Below are positions 8,969-16,597 of a DNA stretch of 60,132 nt, piece by piece. This DNA comes from an uncultured Dorea sp. (lineage in GTDB: Bacteria; Bacillota; Clostridia; Lachnospirales; Lachnospiraceae). The stretch is taken from positions 1 to 60,132 of the forward strand of contig CAJUBG010000016.1 of assembly GCA_910584575.1 (NCBI GenBank). Reading direction: 5' to 3'. Each line of letters starts with the position of its first letter. Within the stretch, counting starts at the first letter, position 1. The translations under genes and the position numbers were made by a program. The notes under the pieces were generated by a model. That model was given only the letters and a program-made list of their open reading frames with translations. It did no database searches and was not told where the DNA came from.

Positions 8969-10780
8969 ATGAAGTACAGCAGTATCCGGCAGGGAATATT
9001 TAAAGAGCGTCCGAACCGTTTTATCGCATACGTTGATATAGATGGAACGCAGGAGACTGTCCATGTAAAGAATACGGGACGATGTGCAGAATTGTTGATA
9101 CCAGGCGCTATGGTGTATGTGCAGAGAACGGACAATCCAGGAAGGAAGACGGGGTGGGATTTGATTGCGGTAAAAAAGGGCGGCCGCATTGTGAATATGG
9201 ACTCCCAGGTTCCTAATAAACTGGTGAAGGAATGGCTTGAGGAAGGAAATCTATTTGAGAATATCACCAGAATCCAGCCGGAATATACCTATGGCAAATC
9301 CCGTTTTGACTTGTATGTGGAGGCGGACGGAAAGAAGATATTTATCGAGGTAAAAGGCGTTACTCTGGAGGAGGAGGGCGTGGTGCGTTTTCCGGACGCG
9401 CCCAGCGAGAGGGCGGTCAAGCATGTCAATGAGCTGAGGCAGGCTGTGGAGGAAGGGTATGAAGCCTACGTATTTTTTGTGGTGCAAATGAGAGGCGTTA
9501 AATATTTTACGCCCAACATGGATACGCATCCAGCCTTCGGGGAGGCTCTTTTTAGTGCGTCGGAGAATGGTGTCCATATACTTGCGTATGACTGTGAGGT
9601 GGAGAAGGATTCTATTCATATCGCGGAAAAGGTGCCGGTTGTTCTTGGAGAACTTAAGGGTGAAGCGGCAGAGTATGGTGAAATCATAGAGAAGGTGCCG
9701 GTTGCTTTTGAAGGGCAGCCCGCGGCGATGGATTTAGAGGGTATTGCAGAGCCGTTGGTTGCCTGGTACCGCGAGCATAAGCGGGACTTGCCGTGGAGAA
9801 GGAATCCGGACGCCTATCGTGTGTGGGTTTCTGAGATTATGTTACAGCAGACAAGGGTTGAGGCTGTAAAGCCTTACTATGAGCGTTTTTTAAGAGAACT
9901 GCCTACGGTTAAAGATTTGGCAAAAGCCGAGGAGGATAAGCTGTTAAAACTGTGGGAGGGGCTTGGGTATTATAACCGTGTGCGGAATATGCAGAAAGCT
10001 GCCTGCCAGATTATGATGGATTATCACGGACAGTTTCCGGACACATATGAAGCGATTCTTACGCTGAAAGGAATTGGGAGTTATACGGCAGGCGCAATCA
10101 GTGCATTTGCCTATGGTATTTCAAAGCCTGCGGTTGACGGCAATGTATTGAGGGTAGTGTCCAGGCTTACAGGAAGCCGTGAAGATATTATGAAGCAGAG
10201 TGTCCGAAGAAAGGTGGAAGAAGCGTTAGAGCGTATCATACCGGAAAATGCGGCAGGCGATTTTAATCAGGGATTGATTGAGCTTGGCGCCATTGTGTGT
10301 GTGCCTAACGGAGAACCGAAGTGCAATGAATGTCCGGTTGCAGGATTTTGTGAGGCAAGAAGGACGGGAAGCATAGCAGAGCTTCCTGTCAGGAGTAAAG
10401 GAAAAGCAAGGAGGATTGAGGAGAGAACTGTTTTCGTATTCCGAGACGGGAAGCAGCTTGCCATCCGCAAAAGACCGTCGCGGGGACTGCTTGCGGGGCT
10501 GTATGAATTTCCCAGTGAATCGGGGCATATGAGCCTGGAGGAGGCGTCGGCTTACAGTAAGAAGATTGGACTCATGCCTGTTCGGGTGAAAGAGCTTGGG
10601 GAGTCGAAGCATATTTTCAGCCATATTGAGTGGCATATGACAGGGTATGAGATTCTTGTGGACGAGTTGGAGAAGACGAATAAGAAAGGGTTCTTATTTA
10701 TCCGGCCAGAGGAGATTGAGAAAGAGTATCCGATTCCGTCGGCATATGGATATTATGCTGACATTGTATTAAGAAGATAA
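8969..10780 (+). CDS. SfsA-MutY fusion: DNA-binding nuclease-like domain plus A/G-specific adenine glycosylase
   Basis: A single 603-aa frame joining two usually separate proteins. Residues 1 to about 230 are SfsA (FKERPNRFIAYV, HVKNTGRCAELL, SRFDLYVE, FIEVKGVTLEEEGVVRFPDAPSER), a nucleic-acid-binding, nuclease-like protein. Residues about 260-603 are MutY, which removes adenine opposite 8-oxoguanine. MutY marks are WVSEIMLQQT with the catalytic Glu, a helix-hairpin-helix LKGIGSYTAGAI, VDGNVLRVVSR with the catalytic Asp, a [4Fe-4S] motif C-x7-C-x2-C-x5-C (CVPNGEPKCNECPVAGFC), and a Nudix-like C-terminal domain (IEERTVFVF, FSHIEWHMTGYEI) that checks 8-oxoG. AGAAGGAG precedes the ATG. No stop or frameshift lies at the joint, so the fusion looks functional. 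Confidence 0.93.
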   Translation: MKYSSIRQGIFKERPNRFIAYVDIDGTQETVHVKNTGRCAELLIPGAMVYVQRTDNPGRKTGWDLIAVKKGGRIVNMDSQVPNKLVKEWLEEGNLFENITRIQPEYTYGKSRFDLYVEADGKKIFIEVKGVTLEEEGVVRFPDAPSERAVKHVNELRQAVEEGYEAYVFFVVQMRGVKYFTPNMDTHPAFGEALFSASENGVHILAYDCEVEKDSIHIAEKVPVVLGELKGEAAEYGEIIEKVPVAFEGQPAAMDLEGIAEPLVAWYREHKRDLPWRRNPDAYRVWVSEIMLQQTRVEAVKPYYERFLRELPTVKDLAKAEEDKLLKLWEGLGYYNRVRNMQKAACQIMMDYHGQFPDTYEAILTLKGIGSYTAGAISAFAYGISKPAVDGNVLRVVSRLTGSREDIMKQSVRRKVEEALERIIPENAAGDFNQGLIELGAIVCVPNGEPKCNECPVAGFCEARRTGSIAELPVRSKGKARRIEERTVFVFRDGKQLAIRKRPSRGLLAGLYEFPSESGHMSLEEASAYSKKIGLMPVRVKELGESKHIFSHIEWHMTGYEILVDELEKTNKKGFLFIRPEEIEKEYPIPSAYGYYADIVLRR

Positions 10781-10871
10781 CAATCTGTGGTTGGATATGC
10801 CTTTTATATAGATAACTGCTATATATAGACTGGTTTATAAACATTTTCAATTTTATGATACTCCTTAGAAG

Positions 10872-10880
10872 TGGTATGAT
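10872..10880 (+). promoter_or_regulatory. Candidate extended -10 promoter for the double-cubane protein gene
   Basis: TGGTATGAT is an extended -10 element 43 bp before the downstream start codon. No good -35 hexamer lies 16-18 bp upstream. The rest of the 142-bp gap is AT-rich and shows no terminator after the SfsA-MutY gene. Confidence 0.45.
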
Positions 10881-10922
10881 AAGAGTTAGGATAACAATAG
10901 CGAAACCCTAAGGAGGAAACAC

Positions 10923-12074
10923 ATGGAGATTATCAAGGATTTACCAGAAGTATTTGAAGAATTTGCAGAGCAGAGGAAAAATTCTTTTCTTGCAGTAAAA
11001 CAGTTGAAGGATAAGGGCGTGCCGGTTGTGGGGGCATATTGTACGTATTTTCCACAGGAGATTGCCATGGCGATGGGCGCGGCTACCGTTGGTTTATGTT
11101 CTACCTCTGACGAGACGATTGCAGAGGCAGAGAAGGAGTTGCCGAAGAACTTATGTCCTCTGATTAAGTCCAGCTATGGATTTGCCAAGACGGATAAATG
11201 TCCGTTTTTCTATTTTTCTGACGTGGTCGTGGGGGAGACCACCTGTGACGGCAAGAAGAAGATGTACGAATATATGGCGGAGTTCAAGGATGTGTTCTTG
11301 ATGGAGTTGCCGAATACCCAGAGCGAGGAAGCCTTGAAGCTCTGGAAAAGTGAGATTATCCGCTTTAAAGAATACCTTGAGAAGAAGTTTGACGTTACGA
11401 TTACAGAGGAGGATATCCGCGGGGCAGTCAAGACCAATAATGAGGTAAGAAATTCTCTCAAAAGGCTGTACGAGGTTATGAAGCATGATCCGGCGCCGAT
11501 TCAGGGGCAGGATTTGTTTAAGGTATTATACGGAAGCACCTTTAAGTTTGACAGGAAGGCGATTCCGGCAGAGGTGACGGCTCTGGTGGAGAAGATTGAG
11601 AAGGAGTATGCAGAAGGAAAGATGCTTGAGAAGAAGCCGCGTATTTTAGTCAGCGGATGTCCGGTAGGCGGCGCAACGGAGAAGGTGGTACGGGCCATTG
11701 AGGACAATGGAGGCGTTGTCGTTACTTACGAGAACTGCAACGGGGCAAAATCCATTGACAAGCTGGTGGATGAGGACAATCCGGATATTTACGATGCTCT
11801 GGCAAGACGGTATCTGAACATTGGATGCTCTGTCATGACTCCCAATCCTAACCGTCTGGAGTTGCTTGGCAGGCTGATTGATGAGTATCAGGTGGACGGC
11901 GTCGTTGAGATGACGCTTCAGGCGTGCCATACATATAATGTTGAGTCTCTGTCAATCCGCAGATTTGTGAATGAGAAGAAGGGGATTCCGTATATCAATG
12001 TAGAGACAGACTACTCACAGGCAGATATCGGCCAGTTGAATACGAGGATTGCGGCATTTATTGAGATGCTGTAA
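10923..12074 (+). CDS. Double-cubane-cluster reductase of the 2-hydroxyacyl-CoA dehydratase family
   Basis: A 383-aa protein of the HgdB/BadD superfamily. Conserved marks are GVPVVGAYCTYFPQEIAMAMGA (about 33-54), CPLIKSSYGF and KCPFFYFSDVVVGETTCDGKKKMYE, with Cys residues that bind Fe-S, plus VSGCPVGGATEKV and ENCNGAKSIDKL further on. It resembles the stand-alone double-cubane ([8Fe-9S]) proteins, which carry out low-potential, ATP-driven reductions of small molecules, more than classic two-subunit dehydratases. Its ATPase activator and a partner subunit are normally encoded nearby, but neither is next to it here. AAGGAGGA lies 5 nt before the ATG. The physiological substrate is unknown. Confidence 0.85.
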   Translation: MEIIKDLPEVFEEFAEQRKNSFLAVKQLKDKGVPVVGAYCTYFPQEIAMAMGAATVGLCSTSDETIAEAEKELPKNLCPLIKSSYGFAKTDKCPFFYFSDVVVGETTCDGKKKMYEYMAEFKDVFLMELPNTQSEEALKLWKSEIIRFKEYLEKKFDVTITEEDIRGAVKTNNEVRNSLKRLYEVMKHDPAPIQGQDLFKVLYGSTFKFDRKAIPAEVTALVEKIEKEYAEGKMLEKKPRILVSGCPVGGATEKVVRAIEDNGGVVVTYENCNGAKSIDKLVDEDNPDIYDALARRYLNIGCSVMTPNPNRLELLGRLIDEYQVDGVVEMTLQACHTYNVESLSIRRFVNEKKGIPYINVETDYSQADIGQLNTRIAAFIEML

Positions 12075-12093
12075 TGGCTGCGTACAGAGCTTT

Positions 12094-12139
12094 ACGGGCA
12101 GTTGGGAAATGTTCTCAAAAGCATTTCCCAACTGCCCGT
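12094..12139. terminator. Long bidirectional hairpin between convergent genes
   Basis: A perfect 18-bp inverted repeat (from ACGGGCAG to CTGCCCGT) with a 10-nt loop lies between the convergent genes ending at 12074 and 12150. There is no strong T-run next to either arm, so it may act as a processing or transcript-stabilising hairpin as well as a terminator. Confidence 0.7.
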
Positions 12140-12149
12140 TGTCAATGGT

Positions 12150-13217
12150 TTATTTTAAAGAGTCAAGTTTAATACCCCCACTCTCACAGTGGATGGTAAT
12201 CATCTTCTCACTATCGCCTGCCGCCTCGTAGGCCGCTTCACCTCCGGCGCTGTCGAAGCCTTCGTTTTTGTTGTCCAGGCGGATTGTTCCGTATTCTGTT
12301 TTCAGGTTGTATCCGTAGTTCTCGATTTTATCGGAAAGTCCTAAGCTGACATCGCCATATGAACTGGTGATTTCCGTGTCGGAGTAATCCAATCGGTCAA
12401 TCTGGCAGTCTCCGGATTCCATTTTGGCTGTAAAACAGCCGCCGAGGGCGTCGGTAATATATACCTTCCCATAATCGTCCGTAATTTCTGTGTCAGAGTA
12501 ATCGATTCGTTCAGCCTGAAGGTCTCCGGATTCTAACTGAATCAAAAGGCTGTCGCCGGTGGCCTTGGAAAGATCAATCCTTCCGTAGTCGCTCTTTAAT
12601 ACGGTCTGTGCCGCATTTATTGTACCCAGGGAGAGTGAACCGCTTTCGAGTGAGATATCCAGGGACTTACCGTCATATTGCCCGATACTGACATCCCCGT
12701 AGTCGTCTCCAATCTTCAGCGTATCTGCCTGTATGGAGGAAATGTCAAGATTGCCGCTTTCGATATCAAATACTGCCTCGGACAGCTTTGTATCCTTTGG
12801 AATCGTCACTCTTATATAATAATCAGGTTCACTAAATGCTGCGTCCATGAAGCCGGTGAAAAAGCCGACATGATAGTATTTGAGGGGCTTTGTTCTCTGA
12901 AAGGTCAGCCTGTTGTTTTTCACCTCGCAGACAGGGTCTCCATAGGCTCCGATAATGCGATATTCAATGGCAAATTCATCGGAATAGTTAAGCTCTACAT
13001 CTGCATAATCCGCGTGAATCTCCATGCTGTCAAATTCATCTAAGTTTATGGAGGCTTGCAAGGGCTCTGTTTTGCTCACGTGCCCTGCGGCATGGACACC
13101 GTTTGAGTCAATGTAGAATCCAGGCTGTCCTCCCATCAGCCGTCCTGCTGCTGTGAGTACGGCGCCAAGGAGGATGCAGACCAATGACGCCGTCATCCAT
13201 AATCTTTTATTCTTCAT
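12150..13217 (-). CDS. DUF4097-type beta-repeat protein, membrane-anchored
   Basis: A 355-aa protein with an N-terminal hydrophobic anchor (about 8-25), followed by a long beta-helix-like region in which short strands recur with DYG/SYG turns (ADYADVEL, DDYGDVSI, SDYGRIDL, DDYGKVYI, SSYGDVSL, TEYGTIRL). Two adjacent units are near copies around RIDYSDTEITDDYGKVY and RLDYSDTEITSSYGDVS. This is the DUF4097 (putative adhesin) pattern. Such proteins usually sit at the cell surface next to DUF1700 and PadR genes, as here. The gene overlaps the upstream DUF1700 gene by 11 bp, so translation is coupled. Function is unknown, possibly sensing or shaping the envelope. Confidence 0.85.
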   Translation of the reverse strand: MKNKRLWMTASLVCILLGAVLTAAGRLMGGQPGFYIDSNGVHAAGHVSKTEPLQASINLDEFDSMEIHADYADVELNYSDEFAIEYRIIGAYGDPVCEVKNNRLTFQRTKPLKYYHVGFFTGFMDAAFSEPDYYIRVTIPKDTKLSEAVFDIESGNLDISSIQADTLKIGDDYGDVSIGQYDGKSLDISLESGSLSLGTINAAQTVLKSDYGRIDLSKATGDSLLIQLESGDLQAERIDYSDTEITDDYGKVYITDALGGCFTAKMESGDCQIDRLDYSDTEITSSYGDVSLGLSDKIENYGYNLKTEYGTIRLDNKNEGFDSAGGEAAYEAAGDSEKMITIHCESGGIKLDSLK

Positions 13218-13821
13218 AAGGAGTTCCTCCCTTCACAGTTTTTTGTTTCCTGAATTTTGCGGCCTTGCCGAACAGGCGGGTCATCAGATGCAGGATAAGC
13301 TTCCAAAGAGCGATACTGCCTAGTACCATCCAGTATCCGATTCCAAGTCCTATAAGCCCCGCCCCAATGGTGGCTACTCCGTCTGCAAATGAGGTAAATA
13401 GCATCCCAATACCAATGATAATACATGGGATTGCGGACAGGCCCATTGCAATCGTTGCCACAAATACACAGAATACCAGCAGCAGGATGACAAAAACGAA
13501 CGTCAGCGCCAATACTCCTAATGTTAATGCCAGGGGGACGCCCAGCGGGGCGGCAAAGACGGCCAGAATTCCGACCCACACGGCGGAAACGCCGTGCCGT
13601 ACATCTTTCACAGGCTCTTTTGCATTTTCCATTGCAAAATCACGGATAATCTGGTCTGCTGCCATCTCAGGGGAGCCAAGATCCTCGATTGCCTGCGCTT
13701 CATTCTCAGGTCCTGCCTCCTCGAAATATTCTGTAAAGTATGATAAGGCTTTGTCATAATCCTCCTTGGGAAGTCTTCTGAGCCTGTATTCCAGGCGTTT
13801 TATATATTCATCTCTATTCAT
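13207..13821 (-). CDS. DUF1700 family membrane protein
   Basis: A 204-aa protein. The N-terminal ~75 residues are a helical cytoplasmic domain (MNRDEYIKRLEYRLRRLPKEDYDKALSYF, then EDLGSPEMAADQII), typical of DUF1700. About four hydrophobic segments follow (about 85-170). The start is placed at this ATG because GGAGGG lies 7 nt upstream; a longer reading begins inside the regulator gene. It overlaps the PadR gene by 8 bp and the DUF4097 gene by 11 bp, making a tight three-gene operon. In Firmicutes such operons are PadR-controlled membrane modules of unclear function, perhaps related to envelope stress. Confidence 0.85.
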   Translation of the reverse strand: MNRDEYIKRLEYRLRRLPKEDYDKALSYFTEYFEEAGPENEAQAIEDLGSPEMAADQIIRDFAMENAKEPVKDVRHGVSAVWVGILAVFAAPLGVPLALTLGVLALTFVFVILLLVFCVFVATIAMGLSAIPCIIIGIGMLFTSFADGVATIGAGLIGLGIGYWMVLGSIALWKLILHLMTRLFGKAAKFRKQKTVKGGTPYEE

Positions 13822-14137
13822 CTGCCATCCCTCCTGTCTTAACAATCTGGTCTACTGCCTCCTGGTAGGCACTCCATTCTTTTGAAAGTATCTGGTATTG
13901 GTGTCTGCCTGCCTCGGTGATTTTGTAGTATCTCCGGTTCCGCCCCTGGTAGGCTTGGTCATAGACGGTCAGGAAGCCCTGCTCCTGTAACCGTTTGAGA
14001 ACCGGATAGAGCGTCGAATCCTTCGTATTGGATACCCGTTTTATGATCTGGCTCAGTTGATATCCGTAGGCGTCCTGTTTCTCTGTGATTGATAATACCA
14101 GCAGGTCAAACATGGGTGTGTTCATCGGAAATATCAT
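13814..14137 (-). CDS. PadR-family transcriptional regulator
   Basis: A 107-aa winged-helix protein with PadR features: LLVLSITEKQDAYGYQLSQII, DSTLYPVLKRLQEQGFL (recognition region) and RYYKITEAGR (wing). It lacks the long C-terminal dimerisation domain of class I PadR, so it is the short subfamily-2 type with a single C-terminal helix. It is the first gene of the minus-strand operon and probably represses it. GAAGGTGA lies before the ATG. A palindrome overlaps the -10 box of its promoter. Confidence 0.92.
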   Translation of the reverse strand: MIFPMNTPMFDLLVLSITEKQDAYGYQLSQIIKRVSNTKDSTLYPVLKRLQEQGFLTVYDQAYQGRNRRYYKITEAGRHQYQILSKEWSAYQEAVDQIVKTGGMADE

Positions 14138-14172
14138 ATCGGTTCACCTTCTTTAATATATTTTATGTAAAT

Positions 14173-14193
14173 ATATTATATGATATATAATAT
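14173..14193. promoter_or_regulatory. Candidate PadR operator
   Basis: ATATTATAT-GAT-ATATAATAT is a perfect 9-bp inverted repeat covering the -10 box and part of the spacer of the padR promoter. The position suits autorepression. The region is very AT-rich, so chance symmetry is a real risk. Confidence 0.5.
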
Positions 14194-14203
14194 ATAATGT
14201 CAA
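14175..14203 (-). promoter_or_regulatory. Promoter of the padR-DUF1700-DUF4097 operon
   Basis: On the minus strand: a perfect TTGACA (14203-14198), a 17-bp spacer and a perfect TATAAT (14180-14175), 38 bp before the PadR start codon. Confidence 0.9.
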
Positions 14204-14257
14204 CATATATATAACAATAATATATATGATTTGCGGAAGCGTTAGGATTGAAATACG

Positions 14258-14286
14258 TTGCTTGCAGAGACAAAAGATGGTAGAAT
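14258..14286 (+). promoter_or_regulatory. Candidate promoter of the metallophosphoesterase gene
   Basis: TTGCTT, a 17-bp spacer and TAGAAT, about 60 bp upstream of the start codon at 14346. Confidence 0.55.
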
Positions 14287-14345
14287 CTTAGATTAGAAGA
14301 TAAGAATATAAGCGGATAGAGACGAAGGCAGGGAGATTAGGGAAT

Positions 14346-15089
14346 ATGATTTATGTTACCGGAGATTGCCATGGGGACTACCGGAGATTTAGCACAGCCG
14401 TATTCCCTGAGCAGAAGAAGATGAGCAAGGACGATTATGTCGTTGTTTGTGGGGATTTCGGTTATTGGGATGAATCAAAAGAACAGAAGTATTGGCTCAC
14501 ATGGCTGGACAGTAAGCCCTTTACAACCCTCTGGGTAGACGGGAATCATGAAAATTATGATTTGTTGAAAAAGCATAGAGTGACACAGTGGCATGGGGGG
14601 AAGGTGCAGTATATCATGCCGTCGGTCATTCACCTGATGCGGGGGCAGATTTATGATTTGGAAGGATACAGGGTTTTTACTTTTGGCGGCGCCAAGAGCC
14701 ATGATATTTCGGGGGGCGTATTGGAGGCGTCGGATCCGAATCTTAGGGCAAAGCGCAGGAAATTGGAGAAAAAGAATGAGCTTTACCGGATTAACCATGT
14801 GAGCTGGTGGAAAGAGGAGATGCCCTCCGAGGAAGAATTGGCAGAGGGGCTGCGCAATCTCATAAAGAATGACTGGGATGTGGATTTCATTTTTTCTCAT
14901 TGTTGTGCAAGCAGTACCCAGGAGAGGATTGCGGGGGTGATGTACCAGCCGAATCTTTTGACCAGGTATTTTGATAAGATTAAGGAGATGTGCCGGTATC
15001 GGAAATGGTTTTTTGGGCATTATCATGATAATAAAAATATTGGAGGCAAGGAGATCTTGCTGTATGAGCAGATTATAAGGATTTGCTAG
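14346..15089 (+). CDS. Calcineurin-like metallophosphoesterase
   Basis: A 247-aa cytoplasmic protein with the ordered metal-binding blocks of the family: GDCHGD (6-11), CGDFGYWD (about 36-43), DGNHENYD (about 64-71), SHCC (about 184-187) and GHYHDN near the C-terminus. It should hydrolyse a phosphomono- or diester with a two-metal centre; the substrate is not predictable. The gene is alone, between the divergent padR promoter and the fatty acid promoter. Only a weak GGGAG/GGGA element lies upstream of the ATG. Confidence 0.88.
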   Translation: MIYVTGDCHGDYRRFSTAVFPEQKKMSKDDYVVVCGDFGYWDESKEQKYWLTWLDSKPFTTLWVDGNHENYDLLKKHRVTQWHGGKVQYIMPSVIHLMRGQIYDLEGYRVFTFGGAKSHDISGGVLEASDPNLRAKRRKLEKKNELYRINHVSWWKEEMPSEEELAEGLRNLIKNDWDVDFIFSHCCASSTQERIAGVMYQPNLLTRYFDKIKEMCRYRKWFFGHYHDNKNIGGKEILLYEQIIRIC

Positions 15090-15133
15090 GAGATATGGTG
15101 CATCTATGGAATAGATAATTTAGTTTTTAATAC

Positions 15134-15146
15134 TTTGATATTCAAA
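15134..15146. promoter_or_regulatory. FabT-like operator 1
   Basis: TTTGA-TAT-TCAAA inside ACTTTGATATTCAAAAT. It matches the known FabT consensus of Firmicutes (TTTGA, 3 nt, TCAAA). It lies just upstream of the -35 box of the fatty acid promoter. Confidence 0.8.
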
Positions 15147-15150
15147 ATAC

Positions 15151-15179
15151 TTGACAAACAAAATAAAATACTATATACT
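15151..15179 (+). promoter_or_regulatory. Promoter of the fatty acid biosynthesis operon
   Basis: A perfect TTGACA, a 17-bp spacer and TATACT, 48 bp before the fabH start. Two FabT-like palindromes flank it, the second touching the last base of the -10 box. Confidence 0.92.
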
Positions 15180-15191
15180 TTGAAAATCAAA
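15179..15191. promoter_or_regulatory. FabT-like operator 2
   Basis: TTTGA-AAA-TCAAA inside ACTTTGAAAATCAAAAT, identical to operator 1 except in the central three bases. Centres are 45 bp apart. Covering the transcription start, it would block initiation when FabT is loaded with long-chain acyl-ACP. A half site (CTTCAAAATAA) follows at about 15201. Confidence 0.82.
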
Positions 15192-15226
15192 ATAATTTAA
15201 CTTCAAAATAATTCAGAGGGATTCAT

Positions 15227-16231
15227 ATGACAGCTACAATATGCGGGACGGGTTCGTTCATACCGTCATATACAATGGATAATCATGATATAGCCAGGCT
15301 GGTGGACACTAGTGACGAGTGGATACAGGAAAGAACCGGAATTGCCAGGCGGCACATCATTCACGGAGAGACGACCATTTCCATGGCGGCGGAAGCGGGC
15401 AGAAGGGCGCTTGAAAATGCGGGTATATCGGCAGAAGAAGTGGATTTGATTCTCGTTTCCACCATATCCTCCAACCTTCTCCTTCCTTGCGCGGCGTGTG
15501 AGGTGCAAAAAGAGCTTGGTGCGAAAAACGCTGTCTGCTTTGACCTAAACGCAGCGTGCACGGGCTTTGTCATTGCCTATAATACGGCTATGGCTTACCT
15601 GTCAGGAGGGATTTACCGGACGGCGCTGGTAATCGGCAGCGAGAGCCTGTCGAATCTGACGAACTGGAAGGACAGAGGAACCTGTATTCTGTTTGGTGAC
15701 GGTGCAGGGGCGGCGGTGCTTCAGGCAGACGGCTCTGTGGCGGAGGGCTTCATGGGTCAGGGTGGGAATTATATTCCGGTCACACATTCCGACGGAGGCA
15801 GAGGAGGGGCGCTGACCTGTAAGAGCAGACATGACTTCAACGGATTAACGGATGAGAAGCAATGGAATGACGCTTCATATTATATGCAGATGGACGGCCA
15901 GGCCGTGTTTAAATTTGCCGTAAAAAGTGTGCCGGAGGCCATTACAGAGGTGCTTAAGTTAAACCAGGTAAACGCTGAGGAAATCAGCTTTTACGTTATG
16001 CATCAGGCCAATAGAAGGATTGTGGAAGCTGTGGCGAAGCGTCTGGGAGTGCCGTTGGAGAAATTCCCTATGAATCTTTTTGAGTACGGGAATACGTCTT
16101 CTGCCAGCATCCCGATTCTTCTGGATGAGATGAACCGAGAGGGAAGGCTTGTAAAGGGACAGAAGCTCGTTCTTGCAGGTTTTGGCGCAGGGCTTTCCTG
16201 GGGGGCTTCGATTGTTGAGTGGCGCAGATAG
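15227..16231 (+). CDS. fabH: 3-oxoacyl-ACP synthase III (KAS III)
   Basis: A 334-aa condensing enzyme that starts fatty acid synthesis by joining acetyl- or branched acyl-CoA to malonyl-ACP. The catalytic triad is visible: Cys111 in LNAACTGF, His in YVMHQANRRI and Asn in YGNTSSASIP. Length and N-terminus (TATICGTGSFIPSY, then DTSDEWIQERTGI) are typical. It is the first gene of the operon, directly behind the FabT-controlled promoter, with GAGGG before the ATG. Confidence 0.97.
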   Translation: MTATICGTGSFIPSYTMDNHDIARLVDTSDEWIQERTGIARRHIIHGETTISMAAEAGRRALENAGISAEEVDLILVSTISSNLLLPCAACEVQKELGAKNAVCFDLNAACTGFVIAYNTAMAYLSGGIYRTALVIGSESLSNLTNWKDRGTCILFGDGAGAAVLQADGSVAEGFMGQGGNYIPVTHSDGGRGGALTCKSRHDFNGLTDEKQWNDASYYMQMDGQAVFKFAVKSVPEAITEVLKLNQVNAEEISFYVMHQANRRIVEAVAKRLGVPLEKFPMNLFEYGNTSSASIPILLDEMNREGRLVKGQKLVLAGFGAGLSWGASIVEWRR

Positions 16232-16301
16232 AGCCGTTTTTGGCGGCGGCTCTTAAGGGGTGATAAACTGGCGTGTTGCCTCTGATATAAAACGCCGGTT
16301 T
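16231..16301 (+). promoter_or_regulatory. Two stem-loops in the fabH-acpP gap
   Basis: The 111-bp gap holds GAGCCG/CGGCTC (16231-16252) and a longer AAACTGGCGT/ACGCCGGTTT stem (16265-16274 with 16292-16301, one G-T pair). Neither is followed by a T-run. They may shield or process the acpP message, which needs high expression. Confidence 0.4.
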
Positions 16302-16342
16302 ATATATATAAAAACAGAGAAGAAAAATAAGGAGAATGAATC

Positions 16343-16570
16343 ATGTTAGAAAAAATCAAAGAAATCGTATCAGAGAATTTAGGAGTTGACAGTGCGCAGA
16401 TTACGGAAAGCTCATCCTTCAAGGATGACCTGGGGGCAGATTCCCTGGACTTGTTCGAGATGGTAATGGCCTTAGAGGATGAGTATGAGATTGAGATTCC
16501 AACAGAAGACCTTGAGCAGATTGCAACAGTGGGGGATGTGGTGAACTACATCAGCGCCCACAAAGAGTAA
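16343..16570 (+). CDS. acpP: Acyl carrier protein
   Basis: A 75-aa acidic protein. The phosphopantetheine attachment serine is Ser34 in DDLGADSLDLFEM. It carries the growing acyl chain between the enzymes encoded around it. Typical length and charge. AAGGAG lies 7 nt before the ATG. Confidence 0.97.
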   Translation: MLEKIKEIVSENLGVDSAQITESSSFKDDLGADSLDLFEMVMALEDEYEIEIPTEDLEQIATVGDVVNYISAHKE

Positions 16571-16597
16571 GTAAGAGAGCAGACGGAGGTTTTAGTA

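Noticed and set aside
13265..13759. 164-aa plus-strand frame
   Set aside because: It mirrors the DUF1700 gene in a complementary frame, with Ile/Pro/Ser-rich composition and no upstream signals.
14161..14230. AT-rich alternating stretch as possible replication origin
   Set aside because: No DnaA boxes or dnaA/dnaN context; the run is explained by a divergent promoter region.
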